Assembly (NCBI GenBank): GCA_031761405.1
Contig: JASEVX010000007.1
Coordinates: forward strand, 42,053,775-42,117,774
Length of the DNA stretch: 64,000 bases
Direction of reading: 5' to 3'
Source: Serripes groenlandicus
Lineage: Eukaryota > Mollusca > Bivalvia > Cardiida > Cardiidae
Position 1 is the first letter of the stretch; each line of letters starts with the position of its first letter. The translations under genes and the position numbers were made by a program. The notes below the pieces were generated by a model. That model was not told where the DNA came from. It worked only from the letters and a program-made list of their open reading frames with translations, and did not search any database. Of the stretch, positions 45,400 to 55,149 are shown one piece after another.

Positions 45400-45783
45400 T
45401 AGTCTTTGTACCATGTGATATATTGAAGTGAGAACAGTGTTATTTCTGTTTAATATAGAACTATTGTCAGGCATCAATAGTCATTATGTTATGTGATATG
45501 TTTAAGTGAGAACAGTGTTATTTCTGTTTAACCCTTTCCCTCATATAGACGCTTTCTGACGCCTCTGCAGCAGACGGCTCTTTGAAAAACATAGTGACAA
45601 AAGAAGAAATTGCACAAAACGTGCAATTTCTCCTTTTGCCACCATGTTTTCCACTTTTTGTCATAGGTTATCCATTCAATTATGGAGATTTTCTATTTTT
45701 TGACAAAAAACGTTCAAAGTCGTCTGCTGCAGCATTGCCGTATGAGGGAAAGGGTTAATGCAGAAATATTGTCAGGCATCAAT
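45400..45783 (+). repeat. 78 bp tandem duplication holding a MITE-1 insertion
   Basis: ATGTGATATATTGAAGTGAG...TTTCTGTTTAATATAGAACT is repeated 78 bases on as ATGTGATATGTTTAAGTGAG...TTTCTGTTTAA, followed by the young MITE-1 and then TTAATGCAGAAATATTGTCA. ATTGTCAGGCATCAATAGTC occurs in copy 1 and again after the MITE. Confidence 0.85.
45532..45754 (+). mobile_element. MITE-1, young full-length copy
   Basis: 223 bp between TTAA at 45528-45531 and 45755-45758. CCCTTTCCCTCATATAGACG start, TATGAGGGAAAGGG end, hairpin GCACAAAACGTGC. The flanking duplication gives its empty site. Confidence 0.9.
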
Positions 45784-45840
45784 AGTCGCCTCCATACAGT
45801 AAAAGGATTACGATAACAAATAAACAAATAAGTGGTTTAT

Positions 45841-46050
45841 TTCTTAGGTGTTTTACGCCGCTTTCAACGTTTTTTTTCAGTTATATCACGTCGTTTCATG
45901 GATAAGTTACCAGTATAACTGGTCCATTTTTCCTGCCACAAGCCAGTCAGTCGTACTGCTGATCCCCAAGGTCCTAGGCGCCAAGTTACGAAAACCATTA
46001 CTACCATCTTTAAAATCTTGAAACTTTGAAGAACGATGGTTTGACAGAGT
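45841..46050 (-). mobile_element. Type A SINE, headless
   Basis: GTTTTACGCCGCTTTCAACG, ACCAGTATAACTGGTCCATT, CAAGCCAGTCAGTCGTACTG and AACCATTACTACCATCTTTA are the reverse of the type A tail and body. Confidence 0.73.
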
Positions 46051-46175
46051 GTAAACAATACGGAATGTTTAAATGGAATTTACAGAATAATTACCGACGA
46101 GTGTTTTGTAATGTAATTAAACAGTGTTATATCCCAAGAGATATAAAAACATAATCTGATTGGGATTTCATTTAA

Positions 46176-46584
46176 ACCTTTCCCACAAGACTTCAGCAGA
46201 CAACTGTTGAAACATATTGGCAAACAAATATTAACCCATTCCCTCATACGAAAATTTTGCAGCAGACGACATTCAAAACATAGAAAATCTCCATAGTTGA
46301 ATGGATAACCTATGACTAAAAGTGGAAAACATTGTGGCAAAAGGAGAAATTGCACGTTTTGTGCAATTTCTTCTTTTGTCACTATGTTTTCAAATAGCCG
46401 TCTGCTGCAGAGGCGTCAGAAAGCGTCTATATGAGGGAAAGGGTTAACACTCTCTAATGATAGTTAATTCTTTGATAGAGTTGAAACTTTTGTGTCAAAA
46501 GGAGAAATTGTTCATTATAAGATATTTCTACTTTTGTCACAATGTTATCACAAACCGTTTGCTGCGTCTGTAAGCGGTAAAGGA
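46176..46584 (-). mobile_element. MITE-1, older copy split by a younger one
   Basis: Left (46176-46230): ACCTTTCCCACAAGAC, TTCAGCAGACAACTG, AAACATATTGGCAAAC. Right (46448-46584): CTCTCTAATGATAGTTAATT, TGATAGAGTTGAAAC, GGAGAAATTGTTCATTATAA, TTTGTCACAATGTTATC, AAACCGTTTGCTGCGTCTG. Together they rebuild the old subfamily order. Confidence 0.75.
46235..46443 (-). mobile_element. MITE-1, young copy, nested
   Basis: TTAA at 46231-46234 and 46444-46447. CCCATTCCCTCATACGAAAA start, TATATGAGGGAAAGGG end, 209 bp, with a small deletion after ACATTCAAAACAT. Confidence 0.85.
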
Positions 46585-46589
46585 TAATT

Positions 46590-47049
46590 GAAAACATTAT
46601 TATACTATATTTTCTAGATGAAAATAACACTCAATAAAATACTACATGCATTATGAAAGCCATTATTTGTCTTAATATCTTCTAGCATGATCTTACTTTA
46701 AGAATTTGGCTTCAAAATTATAAGTGTTTATTATGTGACCAGAATATGTACTCAAGAAAAGGACATTCATCCCGAAAGTGACACATAAAACGTATTATTT
46801 GGAACAAAGTGGTTATATCCCCGAGCACAGAGACCGTTTTCAGAGTGATGTAGTTCCGGGGTTGGATGAGTTTGGTGGAAGATATCAGTTATATATCAAA
46901 TAATTCTTCCAACTTCCAACTTTCTCTAGTTAGTCAGACAGACCATACGCTATCTTATAACAAAATAACTTATTCATGAGGAAAACACTATCTTCAATAA
47001 TTCGTATGTGTTTGGTAAATATCTTAAAAAGGAAAGTTCATCTAAAGAA
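46590..47049. other. Unassigned stretch
   Basis: No gene or repeat recognised. Confidence 0.35.
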
Positions 47050-47190
47050 CAGATTTGAAAACATTATTGAAAATGTAGAAACTGCTGATCATGAACAATG
47101 TCTCCAGATGCCACAATGTTTTCAGAAGTAGTTACTATCAGAAGTCGTCAGCTGTAGAAGCGTCGGAGAGCGTCTGTATGTGGAAAAGGG
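47050..47190 (+). mobile_element. MITE-1, older partial copy
   Basis: CAGATTTGAAAACATTATTG, GCTGATCATGAACAATGTCT, GCCACAATGTTTTCAG, AGTCGTCAGCTGTAGAAGCG and ATGTGGAAAAGGG before TTAA (47191-47194). Confidence 0.6.
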
Positions 47191-47399
47191 TTAATCATAT
47201 TAAATTAGTTTGCATGTGAAGATTTATTATTGTTAGAAGTCATTATCTTCATATTTTTTAATTTTGTTTAACAAAGGCAATTTTAGCCTTCAGAATTTAT
47301 GAGTTGGAAATCTCACTCGTTGGCGATAAGGGATGTTGACTCAGGAAAAACATGGTTAGGAGATCTGGACGCCCTTATATAACTACCATCAATCAATCC

Positions 47400-47450
47400 G
47401 TCGACCCAGAGGTCGGGTTTGAATCCCGACTCACTTTATTCGTTCTATTC
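47400..47450 (+). repeat. SINE head scrap
   Basis: GAGGTCGGGTTTGAATCCCG is box B-like; it sits immediately before a full type A SINE. Confidence 0.4.
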
Positions 47451-47457
47451 GCTGATA

Positions 47458-47705
47458 AACCGCCTCGGTTGTGTTGTAGTGGTAGAGCGCCCACCTCGCG
47501 TACGGGTGGTCAAGCGTTCGATCACTGGTCGGGTTTTACCAAATACTTTAAAAAATGAAAGTGATGGCTGCCCTCTTTGCACTCAGGGATGAAGGGTTAA
47601 TATTACGACTGACTGGCTGGTGTCGGGATAAATGGACCAGTAGAACTGATAACTTCCCCATGAAACGACGTGATATAACTGAAAACTTGTTGAAAACGGC
47701 CATCA
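47458..47705 (+). mobile_element. Type A SINE, full length
   Basis: The best type A copy. Head GTAGTGGTAGAGCGCCCACC, then CGTACGGGTGGTCAAGCG, TTCGATCACTGGTCGGGTTT, AAATGAAAGTGATGGCTGCC, GACTGGCTGGTGTCGGGATA, GGACCAGTAGAACTG, AACGACGTGATATAACTG and tail AACTTGTTGAAAACGGCC. Confidence 0.8.
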
Positions 47706-48094
47706 CTATACAACGAAAGGCATTGTGAAAAGCTTCATTCGTCTTCTACTAGTACGGAACGATAGTAAAGTTGCTTGAGAGAAATAGATTGTGACCGGTT
47801 TTTCAACAGAACGGTCAAACTTGCGATCAGACCGTATTGATGCCGAGTCCGATAGAAGTAGCATGTTTCGGGATTTTTAGGACCACTGAAGATCCAGAAT
47901 ACCGTGCGCTTTCGCACAATATGTTTTGGGTCTTCTATGTTCGTAGTGTAGTCGTGTATGTAAATGACCGATACCTGACTATCCAAGTACTCTAGACAGA
48001 CTTATTTGAACCGTGTTTGTCGGAAACGCGTCTTATAACCGGAGCGATCATTGACGAGTGGGGCGTGTATATGTATGTACATAAGCACACTGGC
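47706..48094. other. Unassigned stretch
   Basis: No gene recognised; several short open frames overlap on both strands. Confidence 0.3.
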
Positions 48095-48190
48095 AGAGAG
48101 TGTGACAGTGGTACAGCGTCGGCCAAAGGTCCGCGGTTTGAATCCCGCAATGATCGAATTCTACAGTTTGGGACTTTTCTTTTGGACACA
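48095..48190 (+). mobile_element. tRNA-like SINE head, type E
   Basis: GTGTGACAGTGGTACAGCGT (box A-like), GCGGTTTGAATCCCG (box B) and AATGATCGAATTCTACAGTT. No type A-C body follows. Confidence 0.42.
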
Positions 48191-49137
48191 CTTATTTCAC
48201 ACATTCGCTGCGAGAACAGGTTTATTCCTTAAGAAGCAGACATTGAGCGTGATTAATATAAGCTAAAAGCTTATTTTGCAATCGATGTAGAAAGCATGTT
48301 AAATTTAAGCACAGGCTAGCCTGGGTCTTCACTCAGCGTCTATATTTATTTGATATGGCTCTAGATTAAACACTTTGAAAATATAAGTCTTTCTGGAATG
48401 TATTTTAACTGTATAACTTGATTGCGCCTGTCTTTTAAACACCTACTAACGTATATATTACAATACTTGTCATTTATCTAAAGTTCTTGCTACCTCTTAA
48501 GTCTTTATGAAAGTGTGCTTTATCAGTATTGAGTTTGCCTTTAAAATACCATTACCCTTATCTGGTACACTAATTGTCATGCATTTAAATTCGTTGATAT
48601 CTTCTGAGCTCAGTTGTCTTGTGACAAGGCTCATTCTGGTTTTCACATGAAAGTAAAATAAAATTGAAAAGCAAGTCAACTGTCAAGATTGCTTTGTTAA
48701 TCGAGGAAATATTTGTTTGAGATTAGGGCACGTCATGTAAAAACAGACCATCAGAAATATTGCCATAAAAAGATTTTACGAGCAAAGTACATTTTTATTG
48801 AGTTAAATTTTTATCACAACCGTTCTAGGGAGGCCTCAATAAAGCTTGTAGACTGCGACGAGACGCAGGCTGATCGGTAGCTTTATTGGTGGCAATAACT
48901 CTTTCCCCCACCCAGCCTAATTCCGTGTGACGTGTCCCATACTGTGTATGAAAAAACCAATCTTATAAAAGTCTGAGACAAAAATACAACAGAATGGATC
49001 TTCTCAAATAATAGTTGGTTATTGGTATAGAACATCCTCACTGGCAACATTCTTTTTCATCTCAGCCTAAAAATACATTCAGCACATTTAAGAATTGTCC
49101 GATATTTAGGTTATTGCATCTTTATGTGAAAATGTTG
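48191..49137. other. Unassigned, with a small inverted repeat
   Basis: ATAAAGCT and AGCTTTAT form an inverted pair around 48840-48888 with a GC-rich interior. No gene recognised. Confidence 0.35.
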
Positions 49138-49696
49138 TTTTGGACGAGTTCCTTCAGCTGAGTTGCCCTAGCTTGTTAGTGCATAACTCTGCCGAAGGAC
49201 AGAGTCCCAACCCAATAGTTTCCCATAATCATGCAATAAACATTTTTATTATAAAATTTGATAGTGACTATTTAAAAGTTTTCGCTGTGTGTGTTTTAAA
49301 CAACTGCAACATTTAGAAAATTAAAAAAAAAAAAGTATTGTTTTGATTAATTAACATTTATGATTTACCGCGCATTTATTGTCCTTTCCGATGGTTTCTA
49401 AGGTTGTGGAAAATATAAATTTACGAACCGCCATTGTTGTTACCCATTTGCTTTCGACTCGAAATTAAATCGTCGATAAAATGATTTGTAACACTTTTTC
49501 TCATATTGGATTTCATTAATAATTCATGTAAATTATCTTATTCTGGTATTTACGCCTGGATATTTTCTTCTTTATCACGATTAAGATGCCTCTTTCGATC
49601 TCACAATATGTTCAGTTAAGCAACCACACATCTTATATTTTGCGTTGAAACTTCTCATCGGAGAATGACAAAAATAATCGGAAGACCAACCTTTAA

Positions 49697-49918
49697 CCCT
49701 TTCCCTCATACGGCAATTCTACAGCAGACGACTTTGAACGTATTTTATCAAAAAATAGAGAATCTCCATAATTGAATGGATAACCTATGACAAAAAGTAG
49801 AAAACATTGTGGCAAAAGGAGAAATTGCACGTTTTGTGCAATTTCTTCTTTTGTCACTATGTTTTCAAAAAGCCGTCTGTTGCAGAGGCGTCAGAAATCG
49901 TCTATATGAGGGAAAGGG
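49697..49918 (-). mobile_element. MITE-1, young full-length copy
   Basis: 222 bp between TTAA at 49693-49696 and 49919-49922. CCCTTTCCCTCATACGGCAA start, TATATGAGGGAAAGGG end, hairpin GCACGTTTTGTGC. Its empty site is preserved at about 51791. Confidence 0.9.
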
Positions 49919-50105
49919 TTAAAACAATCATTTGCTTATTCATCCTAGCACTGATAAAAGTTGCACTTTTTCGGTAAGTGTAATTGAGATTCACTTATAT
50001 AGATAGTCAACGACAATCTAAAACAACTACTATACTAGTGTATAGCGTATGTCACATGTGCAACGAGTCAACATTATAACGTATGTATTTACACATAGCC
50101 AGTGC

Positions 50106-50113
50106 TATATAAG
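50106..50113 (+). promoter_or_regulatory. TATA-like motif in the duplication, arm 1
   Basis: TATATAAG within GTGCTATATAAGACCAGATT. The paralogous place in arm 2 also keeps a TATA-like motif. No coding exon is recognised downstream. Confidence 0.25.
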
Positions 50114-50160
50114 ACCAGATTTGGTTTTTATATGCCTATTGATTTTTGCACTTCGTGTCA

Positions 50161-51180
50161 TCATTTGAAAACTGAAATTTGATGAGTGGATGACACTGTT
50201 CATCCGTCAAGCTAAACGGAGACAGAATTGTTAAGACACAATTTACGATTTCATGCCAATGTTCAACCGTCCTTTCCGTAAACTGTAATTGCATGTCTTT
50301 TACGTCTTGCTGTTATTGTTACGGTTTAACACTGATATGTCCCAATGCTCAATCCGTGACTAAAAAGTGAATATGCGATTTGATCAAATCCCAATATATA
50401 GATCTATATCTAAAATGATTTTCATATGTTTATTGAATGATTCGAGTGATTGGTTTTTAAAAAACTTTTCAAGGAATTTCTGTCATTGTATCCATGTTTT
50501 CTACTTTTCCTTAGAATTAAACATTCTTTAATCATTTCTAAATGCCATTTCAATTGGGGAGACTTTGCAAATACCATATAAAATTAATTACTAGATTGCT
50601 GTCTTTATTAGAATATCTTAATCCCAATTCACATAAAGCTTAATTACATCTCGAACCGCCTTGAGCTATAAAGCTAGGGTGGTGCTAGCCGCTATCATCA
50701 TAAATTTGGTACCATGTGTTCCAGAATCACAGTTAGCCGAGCGCTTGATATCGTATATAACAAATAATCCATTTTAATTGCATGCATCAGCCGTGCACAA
50801 CAATTACAACTATTAACCCTACACATTAATGGTACTATCAAGCAGCTTTTCGCAGTTCTAAATGGCAATTCTAACTCATACAATACATCGACACCTTTTA
50901 AGTCTTACACGGGAAAAGAAAGGGGAATTTTAATGTTTGCCTATCAATCAATCATAAGTCATCAAAACATTAACAATTTTTAGTCTATAAAGAAATTAAA
51001 ATCACTAGCAACGCGAAACGATTGCATCCATAAGCAGTACAAAGCATTGGCATCCATTGGTCGTCCAATGCAATTTCAATTATAAGCCGTCTAAAATAAA
51101 TGCAATCATTGGCAGTTAGTTACAGATAATGTCATCCGTGTACGAGTCACCAGCACTCGGTGAGTTCTTTTTGTATTGTG
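50161..51180. other. Unassigned stretch
   Basis: No gene or repeat recognised. Confidence 0.35.
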
Positions 51181-51250
51181 CCATACGCCGCGTTCAACAG
51201 TATTTTAATAATATCACGTCGATTCATACGTCGCGTTCAACAGTAATATA
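51181..51250 (-). repeat. Dimerised SINE tail
   Basis: CATACGCCGCGTTCAACAGT, ATTTTAATAATATCACGTCG and ATTCATACGTCGCGTTCAAC: the type A tail repeated once at 43 bp spacing. The same dimer occurs at 53781. Confidence 0.65.
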
Positions 51251-51279
51251 GGTTAGTGCATCAATATGGGAAACTATTG

Positions 51280-52020
51280 TGTCGGACGAGTTCCTTCGGC
51301 TGAGTTGGGCAGAACTCCGCCAAAGGAACGAGTCCCAACACAATAGATTCCCATAATCATGCAATAACCTTTTTATTGTATAATTTGATATTGGCTATTT
51401 AAATTTGTCGTTTTGTTTGTTTTAAACACGTCTCGTTTTGGGATTGTTTAGATAAATAAACATTAACGATGTATCGCGGAATTATACTCTTCTTTCCAAT
51501 GGTTGCTAGGATCTTGGAAAATATAATTAACAAACCGCCATTGTTGTCGACTCGTAATTGAATCGTCGACAAAATGATGTGTAACTCCTTTTTTATACAG
51601 TTTTTTTAATTAGGAACTCGTGTATTATCTTATTCTGGTACTTACGCCTGAATAGTTGTGTTCTTTATTACGATTAAGATGCCCCGTTTGACCTCGCAGC
51701 GTGTTCAGTAAGCGAACACACGTCTTCTAAAGGCCTACTGCGTTGATAAGCTTCACATCGGAGGATAACAAAACAAATCTGAAGACCTACCTTTAAAACA
51801 ATCATTTGTTTATTCATCCTAGCCGTTATGAATCCCTTTTTTATTTGTTGATACACTTATAATAGATTGTCAACGACAAGCAAAACAATTTTATAGCGTA
51901 CGTCCTTACAATCGAGCAATATTATTGATGTAAACGTCACATTATTACGTCAGAAATTACGTAGATATTTACAAACACAGCTAACGCTATAAATAGACCA
52001 GATTGGTTTTTTGTGGGGAT
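51280..52020 (+). repeat. Segmental duplication, arm 2 (empty)
   Basis: Partner of 49138-50160. At the MITE-1 site it reads GAAGACCTACCTTTAAAACAATC with one TTAA and no insert. Overall divergence is moderate, with many small indels. Confidence 0.85.
51945..51995 (+). promoter_or_regulatory. CRE-like and TATA-like motifs in arm 2
   Basis: TTACGTCA (51945-51952) and TATAAATA (51988-51995) are spaced as in a simple core promoter. The 70-residue open frame beginning at 52013 has no recognisable domain, so this stays tentative. Confidence 0.25.
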
Positions 52021-52693
52021 TGGTTTGACAATCGCCACAATGCTAACAGAAACAACAACAACGAAAAATATTTGCATAGTCGGTTTTGAAAAGCCCGTTG
52101 ATATTTTTTTCATAACTGCAAACCAATTTACTCACATCAGTTATAGTTCCATCATTGATGCGGAGACGCGATTAATAATAATTATGTCAGTGCTACTTTG
52201 GTACCGGATTCTTACTAATATTTGAGTTTTATCGAGACATTATCTACATAGAGTTAAAATATGTAAATATTATCTTCGTCATGATTGGGCAGATAATAAA
52301 TATCATTGCGCGTTCTATCTGCCTTGCAAATAACTCTGATGATACTCAAATCTGGAAATTCCAAAATGTTCTATAAATAGCTCGCGAGACTGGTGTTCTT
52401 AAATCTCAATATTATAAACGCTTTATTTTGTAGTTGTTTGAATATATGAAGCGTCTAGATGAAAAGTCTGGTTTACAAAGGTTTAAAGGACACACGTTAT
52501 GTATACACGTCTGCACGTTCTACAGTCAATTAGCAATCAATGCTGAAAGTGTAGCCTAATTTAATTTGGAGATCGAGCATTATAATATATGCCTATATTT
52601 CTATAAATTGAACAGTTTGGCAAATAGTGAACTTGTGCTTTTTGTGCATGTTTAGTGTTTGTTATTGCACTCAAATTTTTTGAAGCAGTTTAA
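52021..52693. other. Unassigned stretch
   Basis: No gene or repeat recognised. Confidence 0.3.
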
Positions 52694-52698
52694 CAACC

Positions 52699-52737
52699 TC
52701 AGAGACATATAAATACACTGTGTTTATATGTCTCTGA
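52699..52737. repeat. 39 bp hairpin flanked by CAACC
   Basis: TCAGAGACATATAAA and TTTATATGTCTCTGA are perfect 15 bp inverted arms around a nine-base loop, with CAACC directly before (52694-52698) and after (52738-52742). Confidence 0.75.
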
Positions 52738-52742
52738 CAACC

Positions 52743-53780
52743 CTCAATCATGCAATATGAGGAGACTAAATTGAACAAACCTGTTTAATATCGGACATCA
52801 TTGAAACAAACACCGAACTAATGGATACTGTTTTCTCTCCTTTCATGATAATTTAATCATTTCTAAAGTGTACAAAATATTTTATCTTAATATGGCCTAG
52901 CGACCTGGTGATGAACATGTGATTACCCGAACAGTTTAGATTACAAATAGCCATTCTAATGAGCTAAACCGGTAGTCTATCGAGTACCAACTAGATTTTT
53001 CATAATTTTGGAATGGCCTAATTTTGAACACATCATGACCAATTTCAGAACGTAACTAAAAAATCACCAAGACAACATTCTGGCAAACTAACATTATTCT
53101 ACTGTCAAAAGATGCAGGGTTGATACATTCTCAAATTTACCTGCACCAGAGTGCACTATTATTGAAAATCGCAAGCCCTACACCGATATACTGCTTGTTA
53201 CTTTGCAGGATTTTCCATACGATCGCCACTACAGTGCCATTGGCGCTTTGATTTTGTATGTATATCGATTTTTTTCACTACGTGTCATCTATAAAAGATG
53301 TTCCAAATAATGTACTACGAACCGTATAAGCACAGTTTTTTCCTATGACTATCAGAGAGTCGAACCCCCTTCCTCCGGACCTTGCGCAGATCACGTCTGT
53401 AGACTGATTCAATTCCCGTCTACATTGATACACAGCCTAAACCAACACAGATGTTTTTTATTTCATTTTTATTTGTAATTATGCCTTATTAGTTGTTTTT
53501 ACCATTTTGATGGCTTCACTTGCCTGCGATGCACTAAATTATAAGCCCTGACAGTAACAAAGTAGAAGTAGAAGTTAGCTGGTCTCTAAATCATGAATGG
53601 TTGGATGAGAGCGCTTTGTAACGTTGCTGTATGGAAATAGTTTCGTCCTTAGCATTACGTGAAAAAGATCTGAGTGCAATACCAATGCGTGCAATATCAA
53701 CCCGTGCAATATAAACTGATATTGCATCCTTTTACCAAATGGTGCATAGAAGGAAACATATCAAAGTATACAATAATTTA
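52743..53780. other. Unassigned stretch
   Basis: About 1 kb with no gene or clear repeat. Confidence 0.35.
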
Positions 53781-54025
53781 ATAATATCACGTTGATTCAT
53801 ACGCCGCGTTCAACAGTATTTTAATAATATCACGTCGATTCATACGCCGCGTTCAACAGTATTTTAATCATATCACGTTTTTATATCCCCGCAACCGTGA
53901 GTGCCAAGGCGGGAGACCATAACTGCCTTTTTTAAAGTATTTGGTATTGCCCGAAATGGATTCAAACCCTGGTGTTCTGCTCACGGTGCGACCTTTCAGT
54001 TCACCACGGAGACGGTAGTACCAGC
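53781..54025 (-). mobile_element. Type A SINE with dimerised tail
   Basis: ACGCCGCGTTCAACAGTATT occurs at 53801 and 53844 (43 bp apart). Reverse-strand body (CCAAGGCGGGAGACCATAAC, TTTTTTAAAGTATTTGGTAT) and a head with a GGATTCAAACCCTGG box B and ACGGTGCGACCTTTCAGTTC follow. Confidence 0.68.
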
Positions 54026-54507
54026 AGGCTAGGCTAATGTGTTTTCGCAAGTGCCATTCCACCCGTGAGTATCGTTTTAGGATCCATTGGTATAGAACTA
54101 CAAACAAAATATGTATATACACGTGTAATACGTACGATAAGGTTGCTTTTCACGGAGCACCGCTCATTTGATCTTAACGAGGATTGATTTTCCTTTGGCG
54201 TGTCTCTCCAGTGTCACAGAAGCTCAATTACAGCTACCACTAACCCGTTAATTATGAAGCCTATTTCGTGCTGATTGGCCATTATCTAATCGCCTTGAAC
54301 TGATACTTGTCGTTTTGCCGCTAATAACGAGGTCACCTGCCATGTTGAATGACTTTATTCAACCATTTCCAATTCTCGTTAATAGATGTTATTTCCACGC
54401 CTGTGAAATATCATTAACGAACTGTAACATCACCTGGTAATAATAACACCTTCCGTCATATGTTACATATGACCATTTGTTCCATTTTTTTTTATCATAG
54501 GGTCATA
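54026..54507. other. Unassigned stretch
   Basis: No gene or repeat recognised. Confidence 0.3.
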
Positions 54508-54724
54508 TCAATCCTTTCTCAAATACATACGCTTTCTGACACCTCTACAGCAGACGACCTTGAAAGCATTGTGGCAAATTGAGAAATTCAATGATCATAA
54601 TGAGCATTTTCTCCTTTTGCTGCAATGGTTTCAACTATATTCAATTATATTACTTTTATTCTTAATAGTTTTTCAATTGTGTTTTAAAGATGTGTGCTGC
54701 TGATTTGTTGTAAGCGTGATAGGA
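54508..54724 (+). mobile_element. MITE-1, older copy
   Basis: CAATCCTTTCTCAAATACAT, CTTTCTGACACCTCTACAGC, AGACGACCTTGAAAGCATTG, hairpin ATGATCATAATGAGCA, GATGTGTGCTGCTGATTTGT and GTGATAGGAATAA. Confidence 0.68.
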
Positions 54725-54849
54725 ATAAGCTGATATACGGCAGCTGCTCCATGAATGGTTTTTATGGAAATTTAAATTATTGCGACACTTACAAGTTACC
54801 GTAGTAATTCTCCATGGTAGACTGGTAGGTGGTAGATTTGAAACCTTTC

Positions 54850-54950
54850 TGTATTGGTTAGAGCGACAACCTAGGGTTATATCCTCAATTGGGTCTTAAG
54901 AAATAATTTAAAAAATGTAACAATGGCTTCCGTCCTTGTCGCTCGGAGTG
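54850..54950 (+). mobile_element. Type A SINE fragment
   Basis: GTATTGGTTAGAGCGACAAC, TTATATCCTCAATTGGGTC, AATTTAAAAAATGTAACAAT and GGCTTCCGTCCTTGTCGCTC retain the head and first body block only. Confidence 0.5.
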
Positions 54951-55149
54951 TCAAAGTGCCATCCCTTCGTCAAGAATGTCGTATCTAAAATGGAAATAAG
55001 TTCTTCCCATCTAGACGCTTTGCTTTAAAGGTTTAGCATACACTTAAACTGAATACCAGCCAGGCTGTGAGATAGTCATGACACGACAATGGGATGGCAC
55101 TCGAACACACGGGCGAACGTGCAGGCGAACAGTAGCGCTCACAAACAGA

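Larger units (their letters stand above)
49138..50160 (+). repeat. Segmental duplication, arm 1 (filled)
   Basis: Collinear with 51280-52020: GGACGAGTTCCTTC-GCTGAGTTG, CCCATAATCATGCAATAA, ATTATCTTATTCTGGTA-TTACGCCTG, GATTAAGATGCC, AATCATTTG-TTATTCATCC, and a GCTATA...AGACCAGATT block. This arm contains a young MITE-1 absent from the other. Confidence 0.85.

Noticed and set aside
47458..47540. Functional tRNA gene
   Set aside because: The tRNA-like part runs straight into the type A SINE body and tail.
52013..52225. 70-residue open frame downstream of a TATA-like motif
   Set aside because: No recognisable domain, AT-rich codons and no partner frame in the paralogous arm.
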